The position numbers were made by a program, and so were the translations under genes. The notes below the pieces were generated by a model. That model was not told the DNA's origin, made no database searches, and was given only the letters and a program-made list of their open reading frames with translations. From an uncultured Acidimicrobiales bacterium (GTDB lineage Bacteria > Actinomycetota > Acidimicrobiia > Acidimicrobiales > AC-14): a DNA stretch of 48,146 nt. Where the stretch lies: positions 1-48,146 of the forward strand of contig CADCTB010000173.1 in the NCBI GenBank assembly GCA_902805665.1, in the 5' to 3' direction. Positions 34,803 to 42,899 of this stretch are shown here, piece by piece. The stretch's first letter is position 1, and each line of letters begins with the position of its first letter.

Positions 34803-35748
34803 TGGGGTCGAAGGCCTGGGGGACCGCGGGGATGACCTTCTGGAGGGTGGCGGTGGTGTCCGCGTTGAAGGTCTGGGCCGACGGCAGCGCCGCCTTGAGC
34901 CTGTCGCCGTCCGTGGCGTTCACCAGCGGCGACTGGGTGCCGCTCACCACGAGGACGGGCGCCTTGACCTTCACGATCTCTGCCGGGGGGTCGAGTGTGA
35001 ACTGAGCCCTCAGGAGGGCGTCCTGACCGACCGGCAGCACGGTCTGGTGCTCGGGACGGATGGCGGACCGCTCGGGGAGCGCCCCGGTGGCCAGGAGCGT
35101 GGAGATGGTGCTGCGGAACGCCTCGGCCGACTGGGGCCCGAACGACGCCTCGAAGTTCGCCGCCATCACCTCGACGAGCGGCCGGCCGGGCGTGGACAGA
35201 AGGACCAGGCTCTTCACCTTGTCGTCGGAAGCGGCCACCCGCATGGCCACGATGCCGCCGAGGTCGTGCCCCACGAGCGCCAGGTTCGACGCGTCGATCC
35301 CACTGCGCTGGGAGACGAAGAGCAGCGCCTCGTGCGCGTCGGTGACCATGTCCTCGAAGGACAGCTCCTGACCGGGCTCGAGCTTGCTCGTGCCCATGCT
35401 CCGCCGGTCGTAGCGGAACGCAGCCAGACCGGCCCCGGTGATGGCCTTGCTGAGGTCCTGGTACACGGGGTCGCCGGGAATCACGTCGATGTAGCCGTTG
35501 CGGTCGTTGCGGGCCAAGGAGGGCACGATGACGACGGCGCCGACCGGACCGCCGCCGGCCCGGTCGGGCATGGCCAGGGTCCCACCCATGCGCAGCTTGC
35601 CCGCCCCCTCGAACTGCAGGACCGACTCACCCTGGGTCAGGGCCACGTCGGCATCACCGCCGGACCCCCCGCCGCCCGAGCACGCGGCCGCCATCAGGCC
35701 GACCATGAGCACCACCGCCGCCGAGCGTCGCCTGCACAGACCGCGCAT
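34687..35748 (-). CDS. Secreted alpha/beta-hydrolase lipoprotein with Asp at the nucleophile elbow
   Basis: 353 residues from ATG 35748. Lipoprotein signal peptide with Cys23 (VLMVGLMAAACSGGGG). The alpha/beta-hydrolase fold shows VVIVPSLARNDRNG, FRYDRRSMGTS (dienelactone-hydrolase/S9-like strand), elbow LVGHDLGGIVAM, and late PVLVVSGTQSPLV. At the elbow the usual Ser of GHSxGG is Asp162, as in dehalogenases and epoxide hydrolases. So the enzyme may be mechanistically different from ordinary esterases, or inactive. A late His in NDHRAHGG fits the catalytic histidine. Followed by the NDH-2 gene on the same strand. Substrate unknown. Confidence 0.82.
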   Translation of the reverse strand: MRGLCRRRSAAVVLMVGLMAAACSGGGGSGGDADVALTQGESVLQFEGAGKLRMGGTLAMPDRAGGGPVGAVVIVPSLARNDRNGYIDVIPGDPVYQDLSKAITGAGLAAFRYDRRSMGTSKLEPGQELSFEDMVTDAHEALLFVSQRSGIDASNLALVGHDLGGIVAMRVAASDDKVKSLVLLSTPGRPLVEVMAANFEASFGPQSAEAFRSTISTLLATGALPERSAIRPEHQTVLPVGQDALLRAQFTLDPPAEIVKVKAPVLVVSGTQSPLVNATDGDRLKAALPSAQTFNADTTATLQKVIPAVPQAFDPNDHRAHGGGRPPDTATRDQAAVDQVATFLRTRLAGPRQ

Positions 35749-35904
35749 GTCGGAAAGGTACTCCTTCACGCCTGCGCCAGACTGCTGCGATGGCGGAGAA
35801 CCGACGGATAGCAAGCTCGCGCTGATGTCGGTGCGTCCAGGTGTCACTGTTGAGGAGGTGCGAGCCGCCTTCGCCCTGTGGGCCATGAGAGCCGGCGTCG
35901 AAGG

Positions 35905-36969
35905 GTGACGGTCGCCCGCTTCGACCACGAAGGCGTGCCGACACGAGTGGTGTTCGGCCTCGGCGCCCGGCACGGTCTGGCCGACGAGCTGGACCGGCTC
36001 GGCCTGTCACAGGTCATGCTGATCGCGTCGGGGTCGTCGCGCGCCGAGGCCGACGCCCTCGTGACGTTGCTCGACCACCGGCTGACCTGGCGGGTCGACG
36101 GTGTGCACCAGCACGTCCCCGCCGAGCTGGCCGAGGAAGTGACCGGCGACGCGGTCCGTGTGGGGGCCGACGGCGTGGTCACCCTCGGCGGAGGCTCGGC
36201 CACCGGGCTGGGCAAGGCGGTGGCGCTGTCGGGCCTGCCCCTGGTGGCGGTGCCGACGACGTACGCGGGGTCGGAGATGACGCCGGTCTGGGGGATGACC
36301 ACGGGTCGTCACAAGGAGACCGGCCGTGACCCCCAGGTGCTCCCGAAGACAGTGGTGTACGACCCGGAGCTCACCTTCAGCCTGCCGCCTTCGGTGACGG
36401 CCGCCAGCGGCATGAACGCTGTCGCCCACTGCCTCGAGGCACTGTGGGCCGCAGGCGCCAGCCCGCTCTCGGGGCCGCTCGCGCTGGACGGGGCGCGGGC
36501 GCTGTGCGAGGCCTTACCGGCGGCCGTCGCCGAGCCGTGGAGCGCCGAGTTCCGCAGCCGGGCCCTGGTGGGAGCGTGCCAGGGGGGCATGGCCCTGGCT
36601 GCCGCCGGCACCGGCTTGCACCACCGGCTCTGCCACGTCCTGGGTGGTCGCTACGACATGCCTCACGCCCAGACCCACGCCGCGCTCCTGCCCCACGTCG
36701 TCGGCTTCAACGAGCCGATGCTCGGGGCCCTGGCCGCCCGGATGGCCATCGCCGTCGGGTCCGGGCGGGCGTCGACCGGGCTCTACGACCTCGCAGTGCG
36801 GATGGGGCTGTGCATGGCCCTGTCGGAATTGGGGATGCCCGAGTCGGCCATCGACGAGGTGGCCGCCGAGGTGGCCTCGGACACACCGCCGAACCCCCGC
36901 CCGGTGGAGGAGGCCCGCCTCAGGTCGCTGCTGCGGGCCGCCTGGGACGGCGACGGCCCATGTGGCTGA
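35905..36969 (+). CDS. Maleylacetate reductase (iron-containing alcohol dehydrogenase family)
   Basis: 354 residues from GTG 35905, which gives the family N-terminus (PTRVVFGLGARHGLADEL). GTG 35878 would add nine residues. NAD-binding GGGSATGLGKAVAL is followed by the strongly family-specific VPTTYAGSEMTPVWGMTT, GRDPQVLPKTVVYDPELT and SGMNAVAHCLEALW, then HRLCHVLGGRYDMPHAQTHA. Maleylacetate reductases reduce maleylacetate to 3-oxoadipate at the end of hydroxyquinol/chlorocatechol/resorcinol pathways. The usual ring-cleaving dioxygenase gene is not in this window; the VOC protein at 37215-37715 is the only possible relative nearby. A 27-codon ORF (35825-35908) ends over the start as GTGA. Confidence 0.9.
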   Translation: MTVARFDHEGVPTRVVFGLGARHGLADELDRLGLSQVMLIASGSSRAEADALVTLLDHRLTWRVDGVHQHVPAELAEEVTGDAVRVGADGVVTLGGGSATGLGKAVALSGLPLVAVPTTYAGSEMTPVWGMTTGRHKETGRDPQVLPKTVVYDPELTFSLPPSVTAASGMNAVAHCLEALWAAGASPLSGPLALDGARALCEALPAAVAEPWSAEFRSRALVGACQGGMALAAAGTGLHHRLCHVLGGRYDMPHAQTHAALLPHVVGFNEPMLGALAARMAIAVGSGRASTGLYDLAVRMGLCMALSELGMPESAIDEVAAEVASDTPPNPRPVEEARLRSLLRAAWDGDGPCG

Positions 36970-37059
36970 GCGAGCACCGACCCGGCCTGCCGGCCCAGCC
37001 GGAGCGGAGCGGAGGCCGCTGGTTAAAGCCGCGAGCCGCTTTCGCCGACAGGTTCGACC

Positions 37060-37200
37060 ATGAGGGAGGACGATCTCGACGAAGTAGCCGCCAGCCTCAA
37101 GGTCCTCATCCAGGAGGAGCTCGACGTCCAGCACCGGCTCGGTGCCCATCCCGCGCCCGTCGAGGACTGCGGTCTCTGCCGGTACCGGATCGCGTCCTGA
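37060..37200 (+). CDS. Small acidic protein with CxxC motif (46 aa)
   Basis: ATG 37060 has AGG 7 nt upstream. The peptide begins MREDDLDEVAASLKVLIQEE, a charged helix, and ends DCGLCRYRIAS, a CxxC pair next to basic residues. Codons are GC3-rich like the neighbouring genes, supporting a real gene. The CxxC could bind a metal with a partner protein or take part in redox chemistry (inference). It lies 90 bp after maleylacetate reductase on the same strand and 14 bp before the convergent VOC gene. I do not recognise a family. Confidence 0.62.
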   Translation: MREDDLDEVAASLKVLIQEELDVQHRLGAHPAPVEDCGLCRYRIAS

Positions 37201-37214
37201 CCGGCGCGCCCGCC

Positions 37215-37715
37215 TCAGCCGAGGTGGCGGCCGTCCATGATGCGTAGCGGCTCGGCCAACAACTCGATCTGCACGCCGTCGGGATCCTTCACGTAGATCG
37301 AATCGGTGAGGCCCCGGTCCGGCCCGAGGTAGGGCACATCGGCGGCGTCGAGCCGGTCCCGAATCGCTTCGAAGCTCTGGCGGTCGACGGATATGGCCAC
37401 GTGCTGTACCGCCCCGTGAGCCTCGACGGCCTGGCCTAAGCCCAGCCCCGGGAAGTCGAAGAAGGCCAGCAGGTTGTCGTTGCCGATGTCGTGGAAGAAG
37501 TGGGTGCTGCCGGGATAGTCACGGTTCTCCATGACGTCGACGAGGGGGAAGCCCAACAGGTCCTGGTAGAAGCGCACCGTCTGCTCCACGTCGCTGCAGA
37601 CGAGGGCCAGGTGGTGCACCCCTCGGGCGCTCGAAGCCGGGCGCTCGCCGGCCGGCTTGAGGTGGGCCTTCACGATGGCCTGGCGGCGGGCCTCGAACTC
37701 CGATGCCACGGTCAT
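37215..37715 (-). CDS. VOC (glyoxalase/extradiol dioxygenase superfamily) metalloprotein
   Basis: 166 residues from ATG 37715; the longer open frame upstream is Arg/Pro-rich and unlike the family. Two beta-alpha-beta-beta-beta modules are visible: GVHHLALVCSDVEQTVRFYQ and GAVQHVAISVDRQSFEAIRD. Metal ligands are likely His35, His105 and Glu151 (DPDGVQIELL), the 2-His-1-carboxylate set of the superfamily. The segment VYFYQDLLGFPLVD-type helix-strand and YPGSTHFFHDIG suggest a lyase- or dioxygenase-like pocket. Substrate is unknown. It lies next to maleylacetate reductase but on the opposite strand; a shared aromatic-degradation role is speculative. Confidence 0.85.
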   Translation of the reverse strand: MTVASEFEARRQAIVKAHLKPAGERPASSARGVHHLALVCSDVEQTVRFYQDLLGFPLVDVMENRDYPGSTHFFHDIGNDNLLAFFDFPGLGLGQAVEAHGAVQHVAISVDRQSFEAIRDRLDAADVPYLGPDRGLTDSIYVKDPDGVQIELLAEPLRIMDGRHLG

Positions 37716-37779
37716 GGCCCGACGGTACCCCTCGAGGGCGCGACGCGGATGCCGGCGACGCGGAGATGCACGACCCTGC

Positions 37780-38679
37780 CTAGCCGGCTGCCCGCCGACT
37801 GCGTTGAGGGCCGATGGTGGCGGCCGGGTCGGCGGCCGACTCGAAGCCGGCACGGAACACTGAGTGCCGGGTGATCAGGCTCCCGGCGCACAGGAGCGCC
37901 CCGGCTGCCACGGCCACCGGTCGCCGCCGCCCGGCGACAAGGCCGAGCGCGGCGCCGGCTGCGGTGCACGCCTCAGCCGCCCGGGCCAGGGTCCCGGCCC
38001 GGCCCTCCTTGTAGGGGCCGGCCACCTCGCCCAGCCGTCTCTCCATGGCCCGGAACGCGGCCAGCTCCAGCGCCGCTCCCATCACCGCGAGCCGTCGGGC
38101 GGGGCCGGCGTCGGGCACCGGTGTCAACGCCAACGCCGTGCCGGCTGCACTGGCCGCCGCGCTGGCCGCGAAGAGGTACGGCAGCTCTCGGTGGGCGTCG
38201 TGCCACGCAGGTATCGCGGTGTCGGCAACGAGGACGGCGGTGTACGTGGCCACTGCCGGCCCGAGCACCCCCGCGGCCCCGGCGGCGACCCGTCCGGTGC
38301 GGGGCAGCCGGCCGGTGACCGCGCTGCCTGCGGCGAGCATCGACGCCGGGGCGAATGCGCTGAGGATCCAGCTGCCGACGCTCATGGGCGACGTCGGCTT
38401 GGCCACTCGCAGCATGTTGAGGAACCGGGCCGGGCGGCCCAGGTCGACCACGAGCAGCGGCCCGCTGACGGCGATGCCGGCGGCCGACGCCAGCAGCGCG
38501 GAGCGGGCCAGACGGCGGTTGCCGGCCAAGAGGGCGGCGAAGCCCAGTGTCGACGAGGCACCCGCCACTCCCCCGGTGAAGAAGTAGAGCGCGATGACCG
38601 GCTTCCAGACCGGCGCCTTGAGGACGGGATTCCCGTAGTAGCCGGTCGCCGTCTCGTCGGTCACCGGGGCCGGGCGCAT
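37780..38679 (-). CDS. NrfD/PsrC-like membrane subunit of formate dehydrogenase
   Basis: 299 residues from ATG 38679, which overlaps the end of the Fe-S subunit gene by 19 bp. About eight membrane helices; opening YYGNPVLKAPVWKPVIALYFFTGG is characteristic of NrfD-type quinone-interacting subunits in actinobacterial formate dehydrogenases, with GPLLVVDLGRPARFLNMLRV in the middle. It contains no haem-ligand pattern of the FdnI cytochrome b type. It should anchor the Fe-S and catalytic subunits and pass electrons to the quinone pool. Last gene of the fdh operon; 64 bp separate it from the VOC gene. Confidence 0.9.
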   Translation of the reverse strand: MRPAPVTDETATGYYGNPVLKAPVWKPVIALYFFTGGVAGASSTLGFAALLAGNRRLARSALLASAAGIAVSGPLLVVDLGRPARFLNMLRVAKPTSPMSVGSWILSAFAPASMLAAGSAVTGRLPRTGRVAAGAAGVLGPAVATYTAVLVADTAIPAWHDAHRELPYLFAASAAASAAGTALALTPVPDAGPARRLAVMGAALELAAFRAMERRLGEVAGPYKEGRAGTLARAAEACTAAGAALGLVAGRRRPVAVAAGALLCAGSLITRHSVFRAGFESAADPAATIGPQRSRRAAG

Positions 38680-39500
38680 GCCGCCGCCACCGCGCCGACC
38701 AGGGCCAGGGCAGCGCCCGCAGCCGCCCTCCACATCCGGGGAAGGTCGCGCGTGGTGACCACCGGATCGGGGGGGAGGCCGTAGACCTCGGGCGCGTCCA
38801 GGAGCAGGAAGAACGCACCGAACCCTCCGACGCCGTCGTTGTCGTCCGCCCCGTACAGATGGGCCTCGCTGACCCCCGCCTCCCGGAGCACACCCAGGCG
38901 GCCGGCCGCCCGGTCGCGTAGCTCGTCGAGGGGCCCGAACTGGATGGACTGCGTCGGGCAGGCCTTGGCACAGGCGGGCGTCATGTCGGACTTGAGCCGG
39001 TCGTAGCAGAGCGTGCACTTCCAGACGCGACCGTCGGATTCCCGCTTGTCGATGACGCCGAACGGGCAGGCCGGGACGCAGTACCCGCACCCGTTGCACA
39101 CGTCCTGCTGCACCACGACCGTGTCGAACTCGGTGCGGAACAACGCCCCCGTCGGGCACACGTCGAGGCACGCGGCATGGGTGCAGTGCTTGCACACGTC
39201 ACTGGACATGAGCCAACGCACACCGGCGGAGCCGGTGTCGAGAGCATCAGCCGCCGGCGACGAGCCGGCGTCTTGACCGTTGACTGGGGGGGAGCTCGGG
39301 GGGGCGGAGCCCCCCCGAGGGCGTTCTACGAAGGCGACGTGGCGCCAGGTGTCGGCGCCCAGTGCGCCGGTGTTGTCGTACGAGGTGCCGAGGAAGTTCA
39401 GGCCGTCGTCGGGGACGTCGTTCCACTCCTTGCACGCCACCTCGCACGCCTTGCAGCCGATGCAGATCGACGTGTCGGTGAAGAACCCCATCCTGGTCAT
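38661..39500 (-). CDS. fdhB: Formate dehydrogenase iron-sulfur (beta) subunit
   Basis: 279 residues; its ATG overlaps the catalytic-subunit stop as ATGA. Four [4Fe-4S] binding sets are complete: Cys13-16-19-23 (CIGCKACEVAC), Cys103-106-111-115 (CKHCTHAACLDVC), Cys135-138-141-145 (CNGCGYCVPAC) and Cys162-165-177-181. A C-terminal membrane helix (MWRAAAGAALALVGAVAAA) is present as in FdnH/FdoH-type subunits. It relays electrons from the molybdopterin subunit to the NrfD-like protein. Odd feature: residues 61-93 are a low-complexity Pro/Ser/Gly/Ala insert before VRWLMSSDVCKHC, encoded by a strong palindrome (separate entry). Confidence 0.95.
   Translation of the reverse strand: MTRMGFFTDTSICIGCKACEVACKEWNDVPDDGLNFLGTSYDNTGALGADTWRHVAFVERPRGGSAPPSSPPVNGQDAGSSPAADALDTGSAGVRWLMSSDVCKHCTHAACLDVCPTGALFRTEFDTVVVQQDVCNGCGYCVPACPFGVIDKRESDGRVWKCTLCYDRLKSDMTPACAKACPTQSIQFGPLDELRDRAAGRLGVLREAGVSEAHLYGADDNDGVGGFGAFFLLLDAPEVYGLPPDPVVTTRDLPRMWRAAAGAALALVGAVAAACARPR
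39295..39319. repeat. Perfect 10-bp GC palindrome inside fdhB coding sequence
   Basis: CTCGGGGGGG (39295-39304), loop CGGAG, CCCCCCCGAG (39310-39319). It encodes part of the low-complexity insert at residues 61-93 of the Fe-S subunit. A second arm pair, GCCGGC and GCCGGC around GACGA, sits about 40 bp away (39252-39268). Such hairpins in coding DNA resemble a palindromic element that landed in frame. Confidence 0.85.
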
Positions 39501-42500
39501 GCTCGTGCCCGCCGCCCGGGGGCGATGTCGCAGGTGGCGGCCTTGACCTCCTGGATGTGGACGTTGGGGTCGAGCGCCAGCGGGAACAGGTCGTTGGCCG
39601 CGTCGCCGGTGGACAGCCCCTTCCAGCCCCAGTGGTAGGGGAGGCCGACCTGGTGGAGGTCGCGGCCCTGGACCCGCAAGGGCTTGACCCTCTCGGTGAC
39701 CAGGACCCGGGCTTCGATTGCCGAGCGGGCGGAGGTGATGGTCGCCCAGCCGCCGTTCACCAGCCCCCGCTCGGCGGCCAGGGCCGGGCTGACCTCGCAG
39801 AACATCTCCGGCTGGAGCTCGGAGAGGCGGGCGAGGAAGCGGGACATCCCTCCTGCGGTGTGGTGCTCGGTGAGCCGGTAGGTGGTCATCACGAACGGGT
39901 AGTCGACGGCGCCGTTCCCGTTGTTGTAGCGGTTATCCCGGCGACGGTACGTCTGGCGGGCGGGGTTGGCCTGCTGGGCGTAGAGCGGGTTCGAGAACGG
40001 TGACTCGTGCGGCTCGTAGTGGGTCGGGAGGGGGCCGTCGACCAGGCCGCTGGGCACGAAGAGCCACCCCTTGCCGTCGGTCTGCATGATGAACGGCTCG
40101 TCGCCACGGAGGGCGTGCTCCGCTTCCGCCCCCTCGGGTGGCTCGTAGTCAGGTGGCTTGTCGATCACGAAGTCGGGGACGTCGTGACCGGTCCACCGCT
40201 GGGCGTCGCCGTCCCACCACACGAGTCGCTTGCGCTCCGACCATGGGCGGCCGGACGGGTCGGCCGAGGCCCGGTTGTAGAGGATCCGCCGGTTCGCCGG
40301 CCACGCCCAGCCCCATTCCAGCGCCACCCGGTCCTGCTCGGAGGCGGGCTTGCGACGCGCCGGCTGGTTGACCTCGTCCGCGTAGCACCCGCTGTAGATC
40401 CAGCACCCGCAGGCCGTCGAGCCGTCGGCCTTCAGCTCGGTGTACCCGCCGACCGTCCGCCCGTCGGGCCCCACGCCGTTGATCTCCCGCAGGACGGCCT
40501 CGGCATCCGGTTCACCCGTCTGGCCGAGCAGCGGGTAGTCCCAGGCCAGGTCGAGGACCGGGCGGTCACGGGCGTCGGTGGAGCCGGCCAGCTTCTCCCT
40601 GATGATCCGGCCGAGGTGCCAGTAGAACCACAGCTCCGACCGGCAGTCGCCCTCCGGCTCGACCGCCTTGTGGTGCCACTGGAGCATGCGCTGGGTCTGG
40701 GTGAAGCTGCCGTCCTTCTCCGTGTGGGCGGCGGCGGGCAGGAAGAACACCTCGGTGCCGATGTCGGCGGTCCGCAGCTCACCGGTGTCGATCTCCGGCC
40801 CGTCCTTCCAGAAGGTGGCAGTCTCGATCTCGACGAGGTCCCGCACGACCAGCCATTCCAGCTCGGCCAGGGCGGCGCGATGGAGCTTGCCGTTGGCCGA
40901 GCCGACAGCCGGGTTCTGGCCCAGCACGAAGAAGCCGGGCACCTTGCCGTCGGCCATGTCCACGATGGTGCGGTAGGAGGAGTGGTCGCCGGTGATGAAC
41001 GGCAGGTAGTCGTAGCAGTAGTCGTTGTCGGCGGTGGCCGCGTCACCCCACCAGGCCTTGAGCAGGCTGATGAAGTAGGCGTCGGCGTGGCCCCAGAAGC
41101 CGGCCGGCGCAGTGTTGGCCGCGATGTAGTCGTCGAGCGTCCCGTGCCGCGCTGCGTGCGGCATGGGCATGTAGCCAGGGAGGATGTTGTAGAGGGTGGG
41201 GATGTCGGTGGAGCCCTGGATGCTGGCGTGGCCCCGGAGAGCCAGGATCCCCCCGCCCGGCCGGCCCATGTTGCCCAGCAACAGCTGGATGATGGCCGCG
41301 GTGCGGATGTACTGGACGCCCACGGTGTGCTGGGTCCAACCGACGGCGTAGCAGATGGCGGACGTCCGCTCGCGGTTGGAGTTGTCGCACAGTGCCTCGG
41401 CCACCTCGAGGAACCGGGCCTTGGGCACGCCGCAGACCTCCTCCACCAGCTCGGGGGTGTACCGGGCGAAGTGGCGCTTGAGGATCTGGAACACACAGCG
41501 GGGGTGTTCGAGGGTCGGGTCGGTCGCCGGCGGCTCCGCTCCCTCCAGCTTCGACCCGTAGCCGTGCGCCTCGCCCTGCGGAGAGCTCTCCTTGGTGCCC
41601 GCCGACGGCGCCGCCGGCATGCCTGCGTACTGCCAGCTCGTCGGGTCGTAGGTCTGCGTCTCCGGGTCCCAACCGGAGAAGAGGCCGTCGAGATCCTCGG
41701 TGTCCTCGTAGTCCTCGCTGATGATGGCCGACGCGTTCGTGTAGGCGGCCACGTACTCGCGGAACTCCCGGCCGGTAGTCAGGATGTGGTTGACGATGGC
41801 GCCCAGGAAGGCGATGTCGCTACCGGCGCGCAGGGCTACGAACGTGTCGGCCAGCGCGCTGGTCCGGGTGAAGCGGGGGTCGACGTGGATCACCCGGGCG
41901 CCGCGGGCCTTGGCCTCCATGACCCATTGGAAGCCGACCGGGTGGCACTCGGCCATGTTCGACCCCATGATCAGGATGCAGTCGGAGTTGACCAGATCCT
42001 GCTGGTAGTCGGTGGCCCCGCCCCTACCGAACGACGTCCCCAGACCGGGGACGGTCGAGGAGTGTCATATGCGGGCCTGGTTCTCGACCTGGACCGCGCC
42101 GAGGGCGGTGTACAGCTTCTTCATGAGGTAGTTCTCCTCGTTGTCGAGGGTCGCTCCTCCGAGACTGGCGATGCCGAGGGTGCGGCGGTTGGGCGCGTCC
42201 CAGGTGGCCGCCCGGGTGGCGATCACCCGGTCGGCGATCATGTCCATGGCCCGGTCGAGCTCCAGCTCCTCCCAGTCGGTGCCGTGGGGCCGCCGGTATT
42301 TCACCGTGTACTCGCGGCTCGGGCCCGTGACGAGCTCCTTGGTGGCCGAGCCTTTCGGGCACAGGCGCCCACGGGAGATGGGGCTGTCCGGGTCGCCCTC
42401 GACCTGGATGACCTTCTCGTCCTTCACGTAGATGCGCTGGGCACACCCCACCGCGCAGTACGGGCAGATCGACTTCACCATGCGGTCGGCGGTCTCCGTA

Positions 42501-42616
42501 CGGGCCACCAGTGCGGCGGAGCGGTCGGATCGTGCCGCCGCGCCGAGCCCGAGCCGGTCGTCGCCCGTGAGCTGGCGGACCACCGGCCAGGAGGCGATGA
42601 GCCGCCGGACAGTCAT
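39497..42616 (-). CDS. fdhA: Formate dehydrogenase catalytic subunit, selenocysteine-containing (TGA at 42067-42065 read as Sec184)
   Basis: One 1,039-residue protein across an in-frame TGA. Upstream part: [4Fe-4S] Cys51, Cys54, Cys58 and Cys86 (SICPYCAVGCAQ...RGRLCPKG), then NEENYLMKKLYTALGA and VENQARI. Codon 184 is TGA and the same frame continues HSSTVPGLGTSFGRGGATD..LIMGSNMAECHPVGF, which is exactly the family's ARI-Sec-H active site. The C-terminal molybdopterin-dinucleotide domain runs to 39497. Sec ligates Mo/W; formate is oxidised to CO2. No Tat motif is visible, so the enzyme is probably cytoplasmic-facing. Start ATG 42616, 10 bp after the DUF6457-like gene. selA, selB, selC and selD are not in the window. 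Automatic callers would split this gene. Confidence 0.95.
42035..42067 (-). promoter_or_regulatory. Selenocysteine codon and bacterial SECIS hairpin in fdhA
   Basis: On the minus strand TGA (42067-42065) is followed after 11 nt by CGTCCCC-GGTCT-GGGGACG, a perfect 7-bp stem at 42053-42035 with a GGUCU loop. It can be lengthened by CGA/TCG with one bulged base. The E. coli fdhF SECIS also has GGUCU in its apical loop, bound by SelB. Distance and loop sequence support Sec insertion. Confidence 0.88.
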
Positions 42617-42626
42617 CGGCCGCTGG

Positions 42627-42899
42627 TCACGACGCCGGCGGGGACCCGTTCGGAGATGATTCGCCGCCCAGCGTCCGCTCGGCGATGGCGATGGCCTCGG
42701 CGAGGGCCTCCTCGCGCGGCACCCCCGTGCGCACCAGCTCGGCGACGAACTGGCCGGCGAGGTACGTCGACAGCGGGGCGAAGTGGCGCTCGCTCCCGTG
42801 GGCCACGACCCGGGCCAGGTCCAGCACTGCCTCAAGTTCCAGAGGCGTCAGCTGGAGCGCGAGGGCTTCTGCGTACTGGTCTGGGTAGTTTGCCGTCAT
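42627..42899 (-). CDS. DUF6457-like small helical protein
   Basis: 90 residues from ATG 42899. The segment LTPLELEAVLDLARVVAHGSERHFAPLSTYLAGQFVAEL resembles the DUF6457 module, found alone or fused to MobA-type enzymes near molybdoenzyme genes in actinobacteria (recalled, not searched). A role in FDH maturation is likely from context: it precedes fdhA by 10 bp in the same operon. Its start codon shares the CATG tetranucleotide with the divergent fdhD start, so neither gene has an intergenic 5' region. Two alternative starts lie within fdhD. Confidence 0.72.
   Translation of the reverse strand: MTANYPDQYAEALALQLTPLELEAVLDLARVVAHGSERHFAPLSTYLAGQFVAELVRTGVPREEALAEAIAIAERTLGGESSPNGSPPAS

Noticed and set aside
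39497-42835. Formate dehydrogenase split into two genes or frameshifted pseudogene
   Set aside because: Both halves are in the same frame, only a TGA separates them, it falls on the family's Sec position, and a SECIS hairpin follows.
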